In this document: piece by piece, positions 22,686 through 34,800 of the stretch
Position numbering within the stretch: the stretch's first letter is position 1
Layout: each line of letters begins with the position of its first letter
Source of the DNA: Acestrorhynchus altus
Taxonomy: Eukaryota > Chordata > Actinopteri > Characiformes > Acestrorhynchidae
Length of the DNA stretch: 64,000 nucleotides
NCBI GenBank assembly: GCA_034509495.1
Contig: CM067522.1
Span: 13,996,668-14,060,667, forward strand
Direction of reading: 5' to 3'
Notes under the pieces: generated by a model
What the model was told of the DNA's origin: nothing
The model's input: the letters and a program-made list of their open reading frames with translations, nothing else
Database searches by the model: none
Position numbers and translations under genes: made by a program

Positions 22686-25600
22686 TGCCCAGCCCTACTT
22701 GGGAAGTGTGAGAAGGCCTGTATTTTTATAATCTGCTGTGCCTTTTAAAGTCCTGTAGCTTTAAGCACCCATGAGCCTGTCACTGGCTCACTGGTTTTCC
22801 TTTCTTGGAGCACTTTGGGCACTGACTACTGCATACCAGGGACACACCACAAGACTGGCCTCGACAATTAAGCTCTTGTTGAAGTGGCTCTGATCCTTAT
22901 GCCTGCCCATTTTTCCTGCTTTTAACATATCACCTTCAACAACTGACTGCTCCCTTGATCCCTAATACCCTTGATAAATGCAATTATCGATGAAGTCAAT
23001 ATTTTTCACTTCACCTGTCAGTACTAGTCATGGCTGATTAATGACTAAACAATGGCTGATTAGTGTAGAATATGGATGTATTCTGCTAATATATCTGGAG
23101 TGAGTTATGCATATTCAATATGGAACTGTCTTCAAATGTTGTAGATATTTGGATTGCCTCCGAGAGGATATAAAGAGAGGTCCATGGAGTATTGAAGAGG
23201 AGTTACTGCTGAAAAAAATGGTCGCAAAATATGGGGTTGGTGAGTATTAACCTCATTGAATGTGGGTCCTGCCCATCCAAAGACCAAAATTCTAAACTCC
23301 TTTAGAAGGGTACGGCCGTCTAAATTGCTGTAAACTCTCAACTGACATTATCATACCTGTGCAATATCCTTAGGCAAATGGTCTAAAATTGCTTCTGAAA
23401 TTCCAAACCGGATTGATGCCCAGTGTTTAAACAAGTGGAAGTGGATGACACGGAATACTTGTGTAAGTCCTTTGTGTTTCTTTGCTGTCATGCGTAAACC
23501 TTTTCTCAAAAATAGCAGCTTTACAAAAATGTTTTAACCATCAATGGAAGTCTAACTAAAAACATGTAATTGCAAGTAATTTTGTGGCATTTTTAATTGG
23601 TAAATTCATTATCAGATTTTGACACAATGAAAACCATGTGAAGAACAACTATATCAAAAGGTAAGGTGGAGATATATGGCATGACACTGACAATATACTG
23701 TTTATTGATTTATTCAGCCAAAACAAAGAAATAGGTCAAAATCACAGCCAAAGTCGAAAAGGAGAAGGTTGACATGGAACAGATTTGAAGAGGATGAAGA
23801 CTCTGACATAGATCTCACCTCTGAAGATGAGAGTATAAAAGTGGAGTACATGGACAGTGATGAAGATCAAGCAAAAGACAACAAAACTAACATCCCTACA
23901 GATAATGACATGGAGCCTAGACAAGAGTACATTCAGCCAGATATGAAGAAGTGGATCCCTTTAAGTGAGGATTCATTGGTGCATAGTGCAAGGACTGTGA
24001 GGACCATGTTGGTCAGGTTGCCCACTGAGGAGAAAGCTAATGACCGCAGTGAAAAACCACGCACCTATTGGCGTGCTCGGCCAGTGCGGAGCACTGTGCT
24101 AGACCAACTGGGAAAGCCTATTAAGACTTGCATGGATTTAGAAACACCAGCTTTGGATAAGTGGGTAAGTCATCATTTTCTCTATTTCTTGGCATTTACC
24201 ATCACTATCATGTCTTTACTCTCACAGATCCTCTTTAGGCATTAAACATTAAAGCTTCTATATAGCATTGGTTAGTCTTATGAAGATGGCTTGTTTTCAT
24301 ACACTGATCAACCATGACATTTTGACCACTTCCTTGGTTTTATACTCACTGTCCAATTAAGCCTCCTTTCACCCTGTACTTCAATGGTCAGGACCACCAC
24401 AAAGAAGGTTTTCTGTGGCTGGTGGGTCATATCCAGCAACTTAGTGACACATGGTGATGGTGTTAGTGTGTGTTGTGCTGATATGAGTGGATCATACACC
24501 GCAGTGCTGCTGGAGTGTTTAAACATAACAGTGTCACTGATGGACTGAGATTTTTCCACCAACCAGAAGTGTTCAGCCAGCATTGTCCTGTGGGCAGTGT
24601 CCTGTGAGCACTGATGAAGAACTAGATGATGCACAAACAGATGAGCTTCTGTTTCCGATTTAACATCTACCTTGTCGATCCAACTTGTAGAAATGTCCAA
24701 TAGAGTAAACAGTGAGTGGACTCCCGGATCAATGCTGTTACTGATCCACTTGTACCAGCACGACACACACTGACACCACCACCACTGCAGTGCCACTGCA
24801 GTGCTAATATGTGCTCTGTGGTGGTCCTACTAGGTCCTGACCATCAAAGAACATGGTGAACGAAGGCTAACAAAGTATGCACAGAATCAGATGGACTACA
24901 GTCTAATATAGGTTGTTTTCTGTATTGTAATTTGCAGGATCTCAGCAATAAAAATGCCATGATAAAGGTGCCTATGAATGACGTCAAGCAACTACTCATT
25001 TGTATGGGAGCATCTGCAATAGAAGTAATGTTTCATCATATGAATCCTACTGTTTCATGAATCTTTACTTTTAAGCTAGAAGCATACTTTCTGTTTGGCC
25101 ATGCAAACATGTAGACAACCAACTATATCATAAATGTAACTGTATACATCGTCAATCAATCTGTTAGTGGAAGCTTCCACTAGAGGGCAGACCAGAGAAC
25201 ACTTACCAGGTTTCCACGTTAAAATGATTCATGTTGCATACACATAGTTAACAGCAAGTATGTTTCTAGCCTTATGCCACATAATGATTGACAGACTGCT
25301 ATGGGTTTTATAATACTAAGTTGTTCATTCTTTACTTGGATTCACTTCACTTTTTCTTTTTTTTCAGTGGTGTAACAAAATTACTATGTCGGCAAATACA
25401 ACACAGAAAGGCGCCCAAAATAATAGGCAACAGATGACCATTCAGAGGTGTCTTCAAATGCTAAGCCGCAGACATGACCCTAAAGTCAAGAAGGCAGTAA
25501 CCCATAAGAATCTTTACTCTGCTCTATTGATTGCTCTTCTTCCATGGGTTGGCAATGTGTTAATTCCTCTGCCTTTAAGCGAAAGGAAAATTCGTGAAGG

Positions 25601-28600
25601 TATTAAATAGTTGTGTAGTCATATAATTCTGGCTTCTTCTACTTGAAGTGATGTGAGAATTGTTTTCTTTAGCCATAACATTGTACATCTCTTTTCAGCT
25701 GACATTGTTCGAACTAGAACAGTAGATATTACTCTCCCAAAAACGCCAGTGTTTTTGATTTTTCTCAAGGTGAGCTATAAGATTTTACTCTTGAGGTTCT
25801 CTTCTATAATTAATGCCAATGGACAGAATGCAATTCAGCAAAGCTGTATTGTCTTCCACTAGGTTCTTCATATTGATGCTGAGGGCTGCAAGAAAGTCAT
25901 TGAGGCTCGGAAAATAAAAGCGGTACAGTATATTCACTTATAACGTACACCTGCTAATGGGTGTGCTGTGGGCTACTAACAATATTAGTAACTGGAATTT
26001 CATGATTGAGTGTGTTTACATGCACTCAGTAATCCTATTTTAATTGGAGTTCTGTAGTTATCTGATTATTCAGGTGGCCATGTAAACAGCATAGTCTGAT
26101 TTCTTTGATTAGAGCTGCGTTTCTCAAACGAGGTCCTGGCACCCCCTGCCCTGATTTGTGAAGTCAGGTGTGGTGGGAACAGATAATCTTATTAAATTTA
26201 CTGTGCAGGGGTGTGTCATGGCAGACTTGAAGAAACAGTAGGAGTAGGGTCTAGAAATTTGATTAAGATGTCTGGCAATGGTATTGCCATTTTTTTTTAC
26301 ATCTCAAAGATATACTGGTACTATTAACCCTTTTTCTACCCCTTTTTTCAGATGCCATCCACTCAGCCAAGACTCCGTTCAGGTATCTCAGCAACTTAAG
26401 TAGTTGGCTATAGGTCACCCAAAAGTGAAAACTTTCAAATCATGCATCTACCTGTATTTCCATTCTCTTTCAGCAAAACGGCCTGCGAACTATTATTCTG
26501 TTAAGACTGTGGCGATGCTCCTTGATGAGGCGGAAGAGAGAAAGAAGAACAAGAGCAGTTCTAACACTCCACAACCAACCAAACTGCCCATTCCATCAAG
26601 TCCTCAATTGAATACGTATCCACTGACAAGGTCTTCTTTCACAGCTCCCCAAGCTTTTTTTATTGTGCAGCCAAATACATGTCAGGGAGTAGGCATCCCA
26701 CAGCCTGTTGGACAGACAGTTGTACCTCTTCTGCAGTCAGGTGCACAGGGTGCTTCCCAAACTCCTCCTACTTCTAGTCCATCTACCTCTGCACCTCCAA
26801 CAGATTCAGAGGAAACAAGGGCTCCAAAACGCAAACGCCAGCCCACAATGAAGGCACAAGCCTACATGGAATATGTTAAAGCAAAGTCTTCCAAGAAAGA
26901 AGCTAAAAATAAGCAAGGTGGTGGTGTTCCTGTGGTACCACAAAAAACAGCCTGGATTATCACTCCTGGTGGTCTGATGGCTCTGTCTGGAATTCAGTTA
27001 CAAGCCCCTGTACCAGTTGGTAATAAGAACCAAGCAATGGCTTACAGTGTTCCTGTAATGGCAAATCAGAGTGGAGTTGCCAGTGCTGTAGGATCAAGTA
27101 ATCTAACAAATGTCCCTCCAGCTGATGTAACAACTTCTGGAACTGCTGTCCCAAGTACAACTACTGTTTCTTTAGCCCCACCCAACACGGCCAACATGCC
27201 CTCGTCTGTAACCGGATCTGCAGTTCAAGTGCCATCGCCTATCGTCCAATGTAATCAAAGCCAAAACATCTTGAAAGTTTTCCCTCAAGTGCCATTACAG
27301 TCAACAATAATAGTGAGCCATAATGGTTCTCGTGGACCTATTTGCAATACAGTGAGACCTTCAAGTCCATCTCTGGCTTCCACATCCTCACCTGCTTCAG
27401 CTGCAACCAGAGTTTCTTCAGCTCCATCAATCAGTGTCTCTTCAGCTTCTGTGGTCACAGCTTCACCTGCTGTTCCAATCCAGCCTTCTGCTTCAAACAT
27501 AATTGGTTCTCTAGTCCAGATGCCTTCTCCTACTATCCAAAGTAATCAGAATCAAAGAATGACGCACTGTGTTCCTCAGGTCGCATTTAAGCAACCTTTC
27601 ATAATAAAACAGAATGGCTCATTGGCTGTTATTAATGCTGCTCGACCAGGTGTACTCATAAATTGCTCTCCAGCCCCCATTGCAAATGCTCCTAAGGTTC
27701 AACTCAACCTGGCATCCAACATCTCAACTTCCTGTGTTAGTAAAACAACAAGTTCCCTCGCTGTCACTCCAGCTTCTACTGCTGCGAGAGACATTTCCAG
27801 AATTGTATCATCACCTGCAACTCCAGGAATCAATTTAGTGTATGGTAAAATTCCTGTCCAGCACAGCTCACCAGTCAATGTACAGAGTCCTGCTACAGTC
27901 CAGTTCTGTGCTAATAATGCTGTCAAACCTGGTTGCCAAATTTTGCCTCAAACTATGGTGCAGTTAATGGCCCCTCAAGCCAAAATTCAGAGCCCTCAGA
28001 CAGTACCTGCCACATCAAATCTGAACTCCAATTCTAAAGGTTTGTCTGTTGACTCCAGCCTCATGTTCCTTGAGCATCAAGCTCAAGTAAGGAACTGGAT
28101 GAAAGGGAATGGTGGAATTTCACTGCCTGAACTAGAATACAAGGTCCCTTACCTTCCACCATGTGTCAGCAACATCAAAACACTGGTGTCTTTGCTCAAG
28201 GCAAAAGAATCTTTGTTGCAGGAAGCTGTGAAGCTGCTACCTGAAGATGAAGCAAGCAGTGAAGAGGAGGCTAAGGTCACCGCTGTCCGTAATTTGGTCT
28301 CTGAGAGGTTCAGAGCGAACCCAGCATACTTGCTTCTGAAGGCTCGCTTTTTGTCATGTTTCACTCTTCCTGCCCTTTTAGCCACTATCAATCCATGCAA
28401 GGTGTCCAAATTTAATGATTTAGAAAGCTCTGCTGATGAGGATGAGGATGAAGTGGACGATGCAGGTGAAGTCAGGATGGAATCAAATGGAGATAATCAG
28501 GCCCAGCCTGCTGTGAGTTATTATTATTGTGAATATTACTGTAGAATTGCTTTTGGATTTGAATGGTTTTCCTCTTTGAGATAGTAATTTGTTTTGGGTT

Positions 28601-28706
28601 TCCCTACTTTCTATTGCAGGAGCCTTTCCTCAACACTAATGAAAATGAAGCATCATCCATGCAGTTCTCTGGCATGAGTACAAGAAAGAAACGACAGCCA
28701 CTCTAG
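15232..28706 (+). CDS. snapc4: SNAPC4, snRNA-activating complex subunit 4 (SNAP190)
   Basis: SNAPC4 is the largest SNAPc subunit; it binds the proximal sequence element of RNA polymerase II and III snRNA genes in the nucleus. Twenty-four coding exons stay in phase (1551 residues; human about 1469): 15232-15355, 15450-15490, 16908-17010, 17142-17176, 17282-17425, 17509-17625, 18713-18791, 18888-18969, 19084-19185, 19442-19514, 19612-19776, 21018-21168, 21406-21512, 22234-22328, 23145-23239, 23374-23462, 23718-24164, 24938-25024, 25368-25599, 25699-25769, 25863-25922, 26352-26382, 26474-28512, 28620-28706. Seen in order: duplicated N-terminal helices; GTFMKPYFKDKLTG (about residue 180); a half Myb repeat (about 290-320); four Myb repeats (about 322-372, 378-428, 430-480, 482-532) with WTKKEDQ, PWSKEEDELLLKAVEKYG and PWSIEEELLLKKMVAKYG; a basic then acidic linker; a Ser/Thr/Pro/Gln-rich exon 23; and the C-terminal ANPAYLLLKARFLSCFTLPALLATI segment, split here as NPAYLLLKARF and CFTLPALLAT, which is strongly conserved. 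ATG in AAAGATGGCA. Confidence 0.96.
15540..15645. mobile_element. Tc1-type MITE fragment (family P) in snapc4 intron
   Basis: ATTAGACAAGCTGTGTGTAT, then AGCAATGGGTATAGC and GGGTCCACAAATATTTGCAC with ATATAGTGAA mark the right end of a family-P MITE. Confidence 0.6.
16040..16640 (-). mobile_element. Tc1/mariner-like transposase remnant in snapc4 intron 3 (antisense)
   Basis: Minus-strand frames hold FCFGSDNGRVCM (about 16390-16360) and, further on, TASVMVSGAITYNSP followed by QGTQTAQQYMQDIL. These correspond to the SDE..R...SDGRV and VMVWGAI...TAQRYVDDIL region of a fish mariner/Tc1 transposase catalytic domain. Frames are broken by stops and shifts; no terminal repeats were found. Confidence 0.7.
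17688..18140. mobile_element. Tc1-type MITE (family P), near complete, in snapc4 intron 6
   Basis: It begins CATTTAGACAAAAATATCGG with GACACCTGTTCCC and ends GGGTGTCCACAAATATTTGG with TCAGTAATAGTGTA. Internal blocks GTCCACTGCTCCACAGCTCA, GGGGGACTTTA and TTAGACAGACTGTGTGTGCA are shared with the other copies. It is the longest copy in the window (about 450 bases). Confidence 0.6.
18385..18570. mobile_element. Family R element fragment with poly-T in snapc4 intron 6
   Basis: A poly-T tract (18481-18504) is followed by GATATCCTGTTCTGTTTATA, TCCTGATATTGATG and TATTACCCAGCCCTAC, matching the right end of the family-R elements at 7540 and 21601. Confidence 0.45.
20040..20200 (+). repeat. tRNA-derived SINE fragment in snapc4 intron 11
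   Basis: GGCACCGCAGGTAGTGCGTG, GGTTCAGTCCCGCC (a B-box-like motif) and TCTTTCCACGTCTGCTCAGG follow the gcggcac-type teleost SINE order. Confidence 0.6.
21601..21930. mobile_element. Family R non-autonomous element in snapc4 intron 13
   Basis: It starts GATGGGTGATATTTATATCA and ends GCCCGTATTGCCCAGCCCTAC. The centre has a pyrimidine-rich block (TGCTCTGCTCCTCCCCCTGC) that is the complement of the purine-rich block in the copy at 7540-7945, so the two are inverted relative to each other. Confidence 0.55.
22370..22560. mobile_element. DNA-transposon fragment in snapc4 intron 14
   Basis: CGATCAGCCATAACATTAGT, TTGCCTAATATTGAGTACAT and CCTTATCCTGCC resemble the end of an abundant fish DNA-transposon family (TGATCAGCCATAACATTA type). 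The other end is not seen; a (TG)n tract follows at 22614. Confidence 0.5.
22614..22684. repeat. (TG)n microsatellite
   Basis: A pure TG run of about 35 units lies in snapc4 intron 14. Confidence 0.97.
24300..24905. mobile_element. Palindromic non-autonomous transposon (family Q) in snapc4 intron 17
   Basis: The left end contains AATGGTCAGGACCACCAC; the right end contains GTGGTGGTCCTACTAGG with GTCCTGACCATC, giving inverted ends. Inside are GTGTGTTGTGCTGATATGAG with TGGATCA and, inverted, TGATCCACTTGTACCAGCAC. Copies or parts occur at 41105-41560 and 38858-38950. No coding frame is seen. Confidence 0.7.
26117..26245. mobile_element. MITE (family M) fragment in snapc4 intron 21
   Basis: CGTTTCTCAAACGAGGTCCTG with GCACCCCCTGCC is a diverged left terminal repeat; AGGTGTGGTGGGAACAGATAA matches the body of family M. 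The right end is eroded. Confidence 0.55.
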
Positions 28707-29884
28707 TGCAAACTGTTCTTCAATTGACTAGAAAACCTAAACAAGTTATTTCTTGTTTTGTTTGGAATATGTTGAATTGCTAAAGAAGTATTGTAAAGTA
28801 TATATAACTGAAATTCACTAAATCTGAGAGCGCATGTATAGTGCATTTCAATACATGTACTGTAGTTTAAAAACAAATGTTCCTTTTCTACTTTTATATT
28901 CACAGCCTATTTGCATAATTTTCAAATTATTTTTGAATAAAACATTTTGCTTAAAATCTTTTCCCTCTATTTTACCTTTTTTACTGTAGTAAAAAGTAGG
29001 ACACCCCACGAAAGTCTTGAAGTATATTTAAACATGGATTCATGTTAACAATCTTCAGGAATGGAGGTAATATGTATGTATTATGTTTGTATTTTTCTCA
29101 TGAGATCATATTCTTACTACACCCCCAGTTTATTACTACTTATAATGTATAAAATTAGAATCAGGTGCAGCACATCAGCTGAAATTGATTAGACCATCAT
29201 TTGAGAGGACTTTAATAGAGGCTGTCTTATTTTAACCTTAGACATTAGTTTGGTTTGCTCTTGATTTTTGAAGTGTGTGTAATCCAAAGAGCTCTCTGAT
29301 TTCTTCAGAAGAAGGTTAGGATGCAGATAGGTCTCAAAAGGTGTCAGAATAAATAGAAACCAGTCACTCTACTGTCCACAAAATAATTTATAAGTGAAAC
29401 AACTGCCAACGTAGCCATGCATAAAGAAGTCTCCAAGTACCGTAAATTTTTATCACAGGACCTTGAGATAAACTTGGCCACCGTTCATATCAAAGCACAA
29501 AGAGGAAACCTTTGCTCTCAAAAATGCACACATGCAATTTGTTTTGAGGTTTTCATGAGGTGTCAATTTTTTTCATGACAGTAGCTCCATTTTCCCAGAC
29601 TTAACCCTACTGATATATTTATGATAAAAACGACTAAAATGACAATCATTTTATCAGGTAGATATATTTTTGTAAACTTAATTCATGCTTAGCTACCAGA
29701 TAATACTGACACAGCTGATTATGAAAGAGATGGAAAAACTGAAATGGTAACTAAAAGAAGGAACTAGGAACAAGGCTTTGCTTGACCAACCTCATTTCCT
29801 TTTTGACTGTCATATACTGAATGTCATCAGCCACTTTATCACTGTTCAGTCAAGAAGTAGAGACAGAAACACTAGGAAAGCACA
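28707..29884. other. snapc4 3' UTR and card9 upstream region
   Basis: AATAAA at 28936-28941, about 230 bases after the stop, is the likely snapc4 polyadenylation signal. Bases about 29150-29600 read like an eroded transposon (GAAATTGATTAGACCATC, GAGGACTTTAATAGAGG), but no ends or frames could be fixed. The card9 5' UTR is expected near 29830-29884. No other gene is seen. Confidence 0.4.
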
Positions 29885-31274
29885 ATGACTACAACTGATG
29901 GCCCAAGTGCTCTTGAGTTTGAGGAGGATGAAGAATGCTGGATGCGACTGGAGGACCACAGGATGATTCTCATCAAGACTATTGAACCTTCACGAATAAT
30001 ACCATACCTTAGACAATGTAAGGTGCTTAACAGTGAGGATGAGGAACAGATCTACAATGACCCAAGTCTGGTTGTTAGACGGCGAAAAGTAGGTAAGAAA
30101 CTTCAGACACAGAACTGCTAACCCTGACGTAGTCTTTTTGTGTGTGTTGGTACATGATTTTAGACTCTATCATGCAGGTGTGCTTCTAGACATATTGCAA
30201 AGGACAGGCCTGAAAGGTTACGTGGCATTCCTAGAGAGCCTGGAGCTGGACTACCCTCAGTTATATCAGAAGATCACAGGAAAGGAACCTTCTCGGGTCT
30301 TCTCTATACTCATAGGTAAGATTACAATTCCTCAATGAGTAATATTTACATAGTTTCAAGATGAAGCATTTAGCTGCATGATTGGAGCTGTATTGTATTG
30401 CAAAGTGGTTGCTATGGTTTTACTTTGTAGTTGCTAGGCAGTTACTATAGCATCTCAAATGGTAGCTGGGGTGTTTCATGTAATGAGTGTTGTGCCCCAT
30501 GTGATTGGTTGGGTGCTGCCATTCTACCATTGAGACATAAACAGTATGCTCAAACATTTGCACCCCATCCATTCCAATGGGACAAACAAATAATTGTGTT
30601 GCCGAAGCTGTACAAGCAAAATACTGGCAAGATAGGTAGCAAAAATCTCCATTATGACTACTTAAGTAGACATTATCACAGATGGCTCCAATCCCCATCA
30701 CAGTTAGTGTTAGGTTCATGGTGTTTTAGTCACTGCGTTTGGTTTGTTGTATTTGCACGTCCTTTCACTGGCAAACCTATTAACCAACATGGAAAAGAAA
30801 TATATGCATGTATGTATGACAATGGCCAAAATGTATTTTTCAATTGAAGAATAGAATATAAACAGCTGTTAATGTGCAGAAAGATTAGATGAATGCAGAA
30901 AATAAAATTAATAAATATTAAATTAATAAATACATTTTTGTCATGAAAAAAAATTCTTTATATTTCAAACATAAAATTCAGGTTTCAAATGAGTGAATTT
31001 ACTTCTGTGAATATTACACTTTGCCAAAATCATAATTACAATATAATAATAAAACATTCTTTGATTTTATTATTGTACGATGTTTAAAGCCAAACAATCC
31101 TAGAATAAGTACAGTTTTGGATATGAATCACATTCTTATGTTTTATTCTTAATTGTAACAACACATCCATTCCAATGGGGCAAAAAAAGAATATGTTGCT
31201 ACATACACAGATTGCATTTATTGTACCTCCAATAAAATAATAATAATAATAATAATAATTATTATTATTATTAT

Positions 31275-31350
<76 letters not shown>

Positions 31351-31789
31351 GTTGTTGTTGTTGTTGTTAACTGTCCTTTTCGTTTCAGACACGGCGGGGG
31401 AGTCTGGACTGACCCAGTTCCTCATGAGTGAAGTAACCCGGCTGCAGAAAGCGCTTCAGGACGAGCGCAGGTCCAGGCTGGAGGCGGCGGCACGCGCGGC
31501 CGAGCACGTGGACTCCGCGCGGCAGCTTCAGGCGCGTGAGTGCGAGCTTCGCAAGCAGCACGAGCGCGTGCAGCGCATGCGCGATGAGCGCGAGCAGCTG
31601 TGGAAGGAGGCGCGGCGCCTGAAGGATGAGAACTACGGGCTGATGCACGACGTCACCCGCCTGAGCGAGGAGAAGAACGGCGCTCTGATGTGGAACCGGG
31701 ACCTACAGCTGGAGGTCAGACCAACACTTCTGACCCCAGACACTTTTCTCTGTGTGTGTGTGTGTGTGTGTGTGTTCTTATTAGGGATG

Positions 31790-31849
<60 letters not shown>

Positions 31850-34800
31850 AAATTCCACCAGAAGTCAGTGATCTAACATGTCATGACATTAATAATGCCC
31901 CCTGTATATCAAAGACTGGAGTAAAACCCAATAGAATCTGCTTGAAGTTCATCTGTCACAGAAAATGAATTTTACTTTTGTATCAAGCAGCTAAAATTTT
32001 AACTTTCAATCAAATTTGCCTTGTATGCCTGCATGTATTGCAGTGTGAAAACTATGCATGCCCACATTGTGATGACGATGCTGAAATTATATATTGAGCA
32101 GCCCTTGTTCTTATTATTGTATTGCAAAACTGATTGTGATTGAACCCTGTACTTTTCTGTGTCTGTCAGATTGAGAGACTGAAGCACAGCTTAATGAATG
32201 CAGAGAGTGATTCAAAGATCCAGCGCAAACGAACAATTACCCTGAAAAATGCCATGGAACAGAGGCCTAGCCAGGAAATGATCCTGGAGCTGCAGAAGCA
32301 GAATGACCTTCTCACCGCTCAACTGCAAGAGCTTCAGAACTCATCACAAGTAAAAAAAAAATAAAAACAACTCAAAAATGGCCCTGTGCTTATGGGTTTC
32401 ACTAAATCAAGCTGATTTTAGTGTCTGTTATTTTTCCCATAGGTCCAGATTTCAACAGAACATGACAAGAAAAGCCTCGAGGTGCTGGAGGATTTCAAGA
32501 TGCAAAGCCAGACACAGCACCAGGACTTAGTGAACAGCCTTTATGCATTACGAAGGGAGCTGCATGATGCTGAAGAGCTACGAGACAAGGTTTGTGTACA
32601 AAGCTTGTGTTTTTAATTTTCAAGCCTAGCCATCTACGTCCAGCTATTCTCAGCAGGAGATGCAGACGCTTGTCTGGCCTCTTAATGCCTTGAAAATTGT
32701 CTTGTGTTTTCAGTACAGAGAAAGGAAGGATGAGCTGGAGCTGAAGTGTGCAATCTTAAAGAAAGACTCGAAAATGTATTGTAATCGCATGGAGGAGATC
32801 TTGAAGCAGCTGGATGAGGTCATCAAAGAGAGAGACAAGGTGATGAAAATAATTCATTTCAATTCATCTCTATAGTAGCAGTTCAGGATACCATCAAGCG
32901 TGGTGAGGAGCCCTATTCACAACAGGGAGCAGCTAGCTATGTTGTGATATTTGGGCAGCACCTTTTAGTAAAAATAACCCACTCATTATAATGTCACGAC
33001 AACCAGTGGCCATTCCTCCAGAACCCCAAAGAAGCTCATACACAGGAGGTGGCACTAAAAGACTACGGGTTGTTTTTTATCTTTAATCTCACTTCTTTCT
33101 TTTTTTGGGTCTTCATGGAACTAAAAATGGTTATTCTTAGGCAACACGCAAAGAACCATTTGTTGCACCTTTATTTTTAAGTGTAAGGATTATTGTTCAG
33201 TAACTTCATAGAAAAACAGACTATCTGAGTTATTCTCTCATTATAGACATGGGATACAAAAGCCTGGCCATTCTCAGATATACTGTAAAAGCCCCTTTTT
33301 TATTGTTAAAAGGCTATTGCTGCACGAGAGGAATACCATCAAGAAAACTGTAAAAACCTTCAGGACAAGGACAGCTACCGCAAGCAGATCCGGGAAATGG
33401 GAGAGCATTATGACGAACTGCAGGTCCAGCTCTTCCGAACTCAAGGAGAAGTTGTGGCTCTCCAGGCCAAATTTCGCAAACAGACAAGCTTACAGGAAAC
33501 TATAGGAGTAAGCAACTGTCATCCCATCTCACCCCATACTGCATTCACACACAATGTTTCCATTAGCACTTCATTTTTAGTGAGCAGTGATATAATACCA
33601 TGGATATTATGTTTACTTTACCTCCAGACCTCAGAGGAGAGCTTTTATCACAGTTCATTAGAGGTAAATGGGATGTGGTATTTATTATTATTTCTTGATA
33701 AGATCAAACCAAGGAGTTCAATGCATATTTTTCCTGTGATTGCATTAGTGTGTTCCTCTTTTGCTGATTCTTTCTACATTCAAATGAGAACCACTGCTTC
33801 AATAGACTGCTTACCCTTTCCTCTTTAGCTAAAGAGCCAGACAAGTGAGGAGGACTTCAAGGAGAGATATGACAAAGGTGCTCTATTTTTGTAACCTGCT
33901 TTTATTTAACGTTTTGTTCCTATTCTGCCATCAAATGTGTGTAGCAGGGAGTTTTAAGTTTCTTCTTTAATGCGTAAATAGTACGCACACAATGTATGGA
34001 CAAAGGTATTGGGACAAAGGACTAGACAAGCAATGTGTGTGCAATTGCACATATGTGTCAGCAGAATGCACTGATTAGAAGGGGTGCCTAGAAACATTTA
34101 GACATCTAGCGTATTTCACATTGGCTGGGGTGAAAAAAGTTTTATAAGTCTATTTACCACCCTTTTGTTTTGCCTCGTGTTGATTTTCCTTTATGGTGGG
34201 CTTATGAAAACTAGTGATAAAATGTTTTGATTGGCTGTTCTTTTTTGGCACCACAGTGGCTTACAGGAGCCACATATTCACAAAGTGTCTCAGACAGCAT
34301 AAAGAATGTGGCTGTATTGGCTGAGGCTCGTTATTGCCGTCTGGAATATGGCTGAATATGGATTAAGAGCAGCTTGGACTGATTCCCATATTGTACTCTG
34401 CAATTGGGATGTAGACAAAAGAATCTTGGACCAGTTCCCATATTATACATGGAATCTGGCATGTTTCACTTGGTCTGAATGTGAGCTGAGAATTTGTGTC
34501 AGAATTGGACCAAGTTGGGCCAATGAAACTCAGGCTTGGCATGGTGTATTTGGCCTAAAACTGACTTGAGTGATTTATTGCTATATGGGTTGCATCCCTG
34601 GGCCTTTACATGCATGCCCACTGCAACGCTGCCTCTGGTTGGCCCTTCTCTAATAGGCTCTTCAGCCAATTTTAAGCTTTGAACCTTTTTAGCCTCATAA
34701 AGTAGCCACTGTGTGTAGCCTCATGAATGTATATTCATGAAGTATTAATACGTCAAGGCCTGTTTTAATAGCCTTTTTCCATGTATTGAACTCTCATTTT

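Noticed and set aside
23769..24245. Separate acidic protein starting MTWNRFEEDEDSD
   Set aside because: This is the middle of snapc4 exon 17 (23718-24164) read through into its intron; the frame joins both neighbouring exons.
29150..29620. Possible additional Tc1-like element upstream of card9
   Set aside because: Phrases resemble known fish transposon sequence, but no terminal repeats or transposase motifs could be read.
30420..30850. Open frames on both strands in card9 intron 2
   Set aside because: The block CCATCCATTCCAATGGG recurs at about 31163, indicating dispersed repeat sequence, not a gene.
31084..31425. Poly-Asn/poly-Tyr open frame on the minus strand
   Set aside because: It is a translation of the AAT/ATT repeat next to card9 exon 3.
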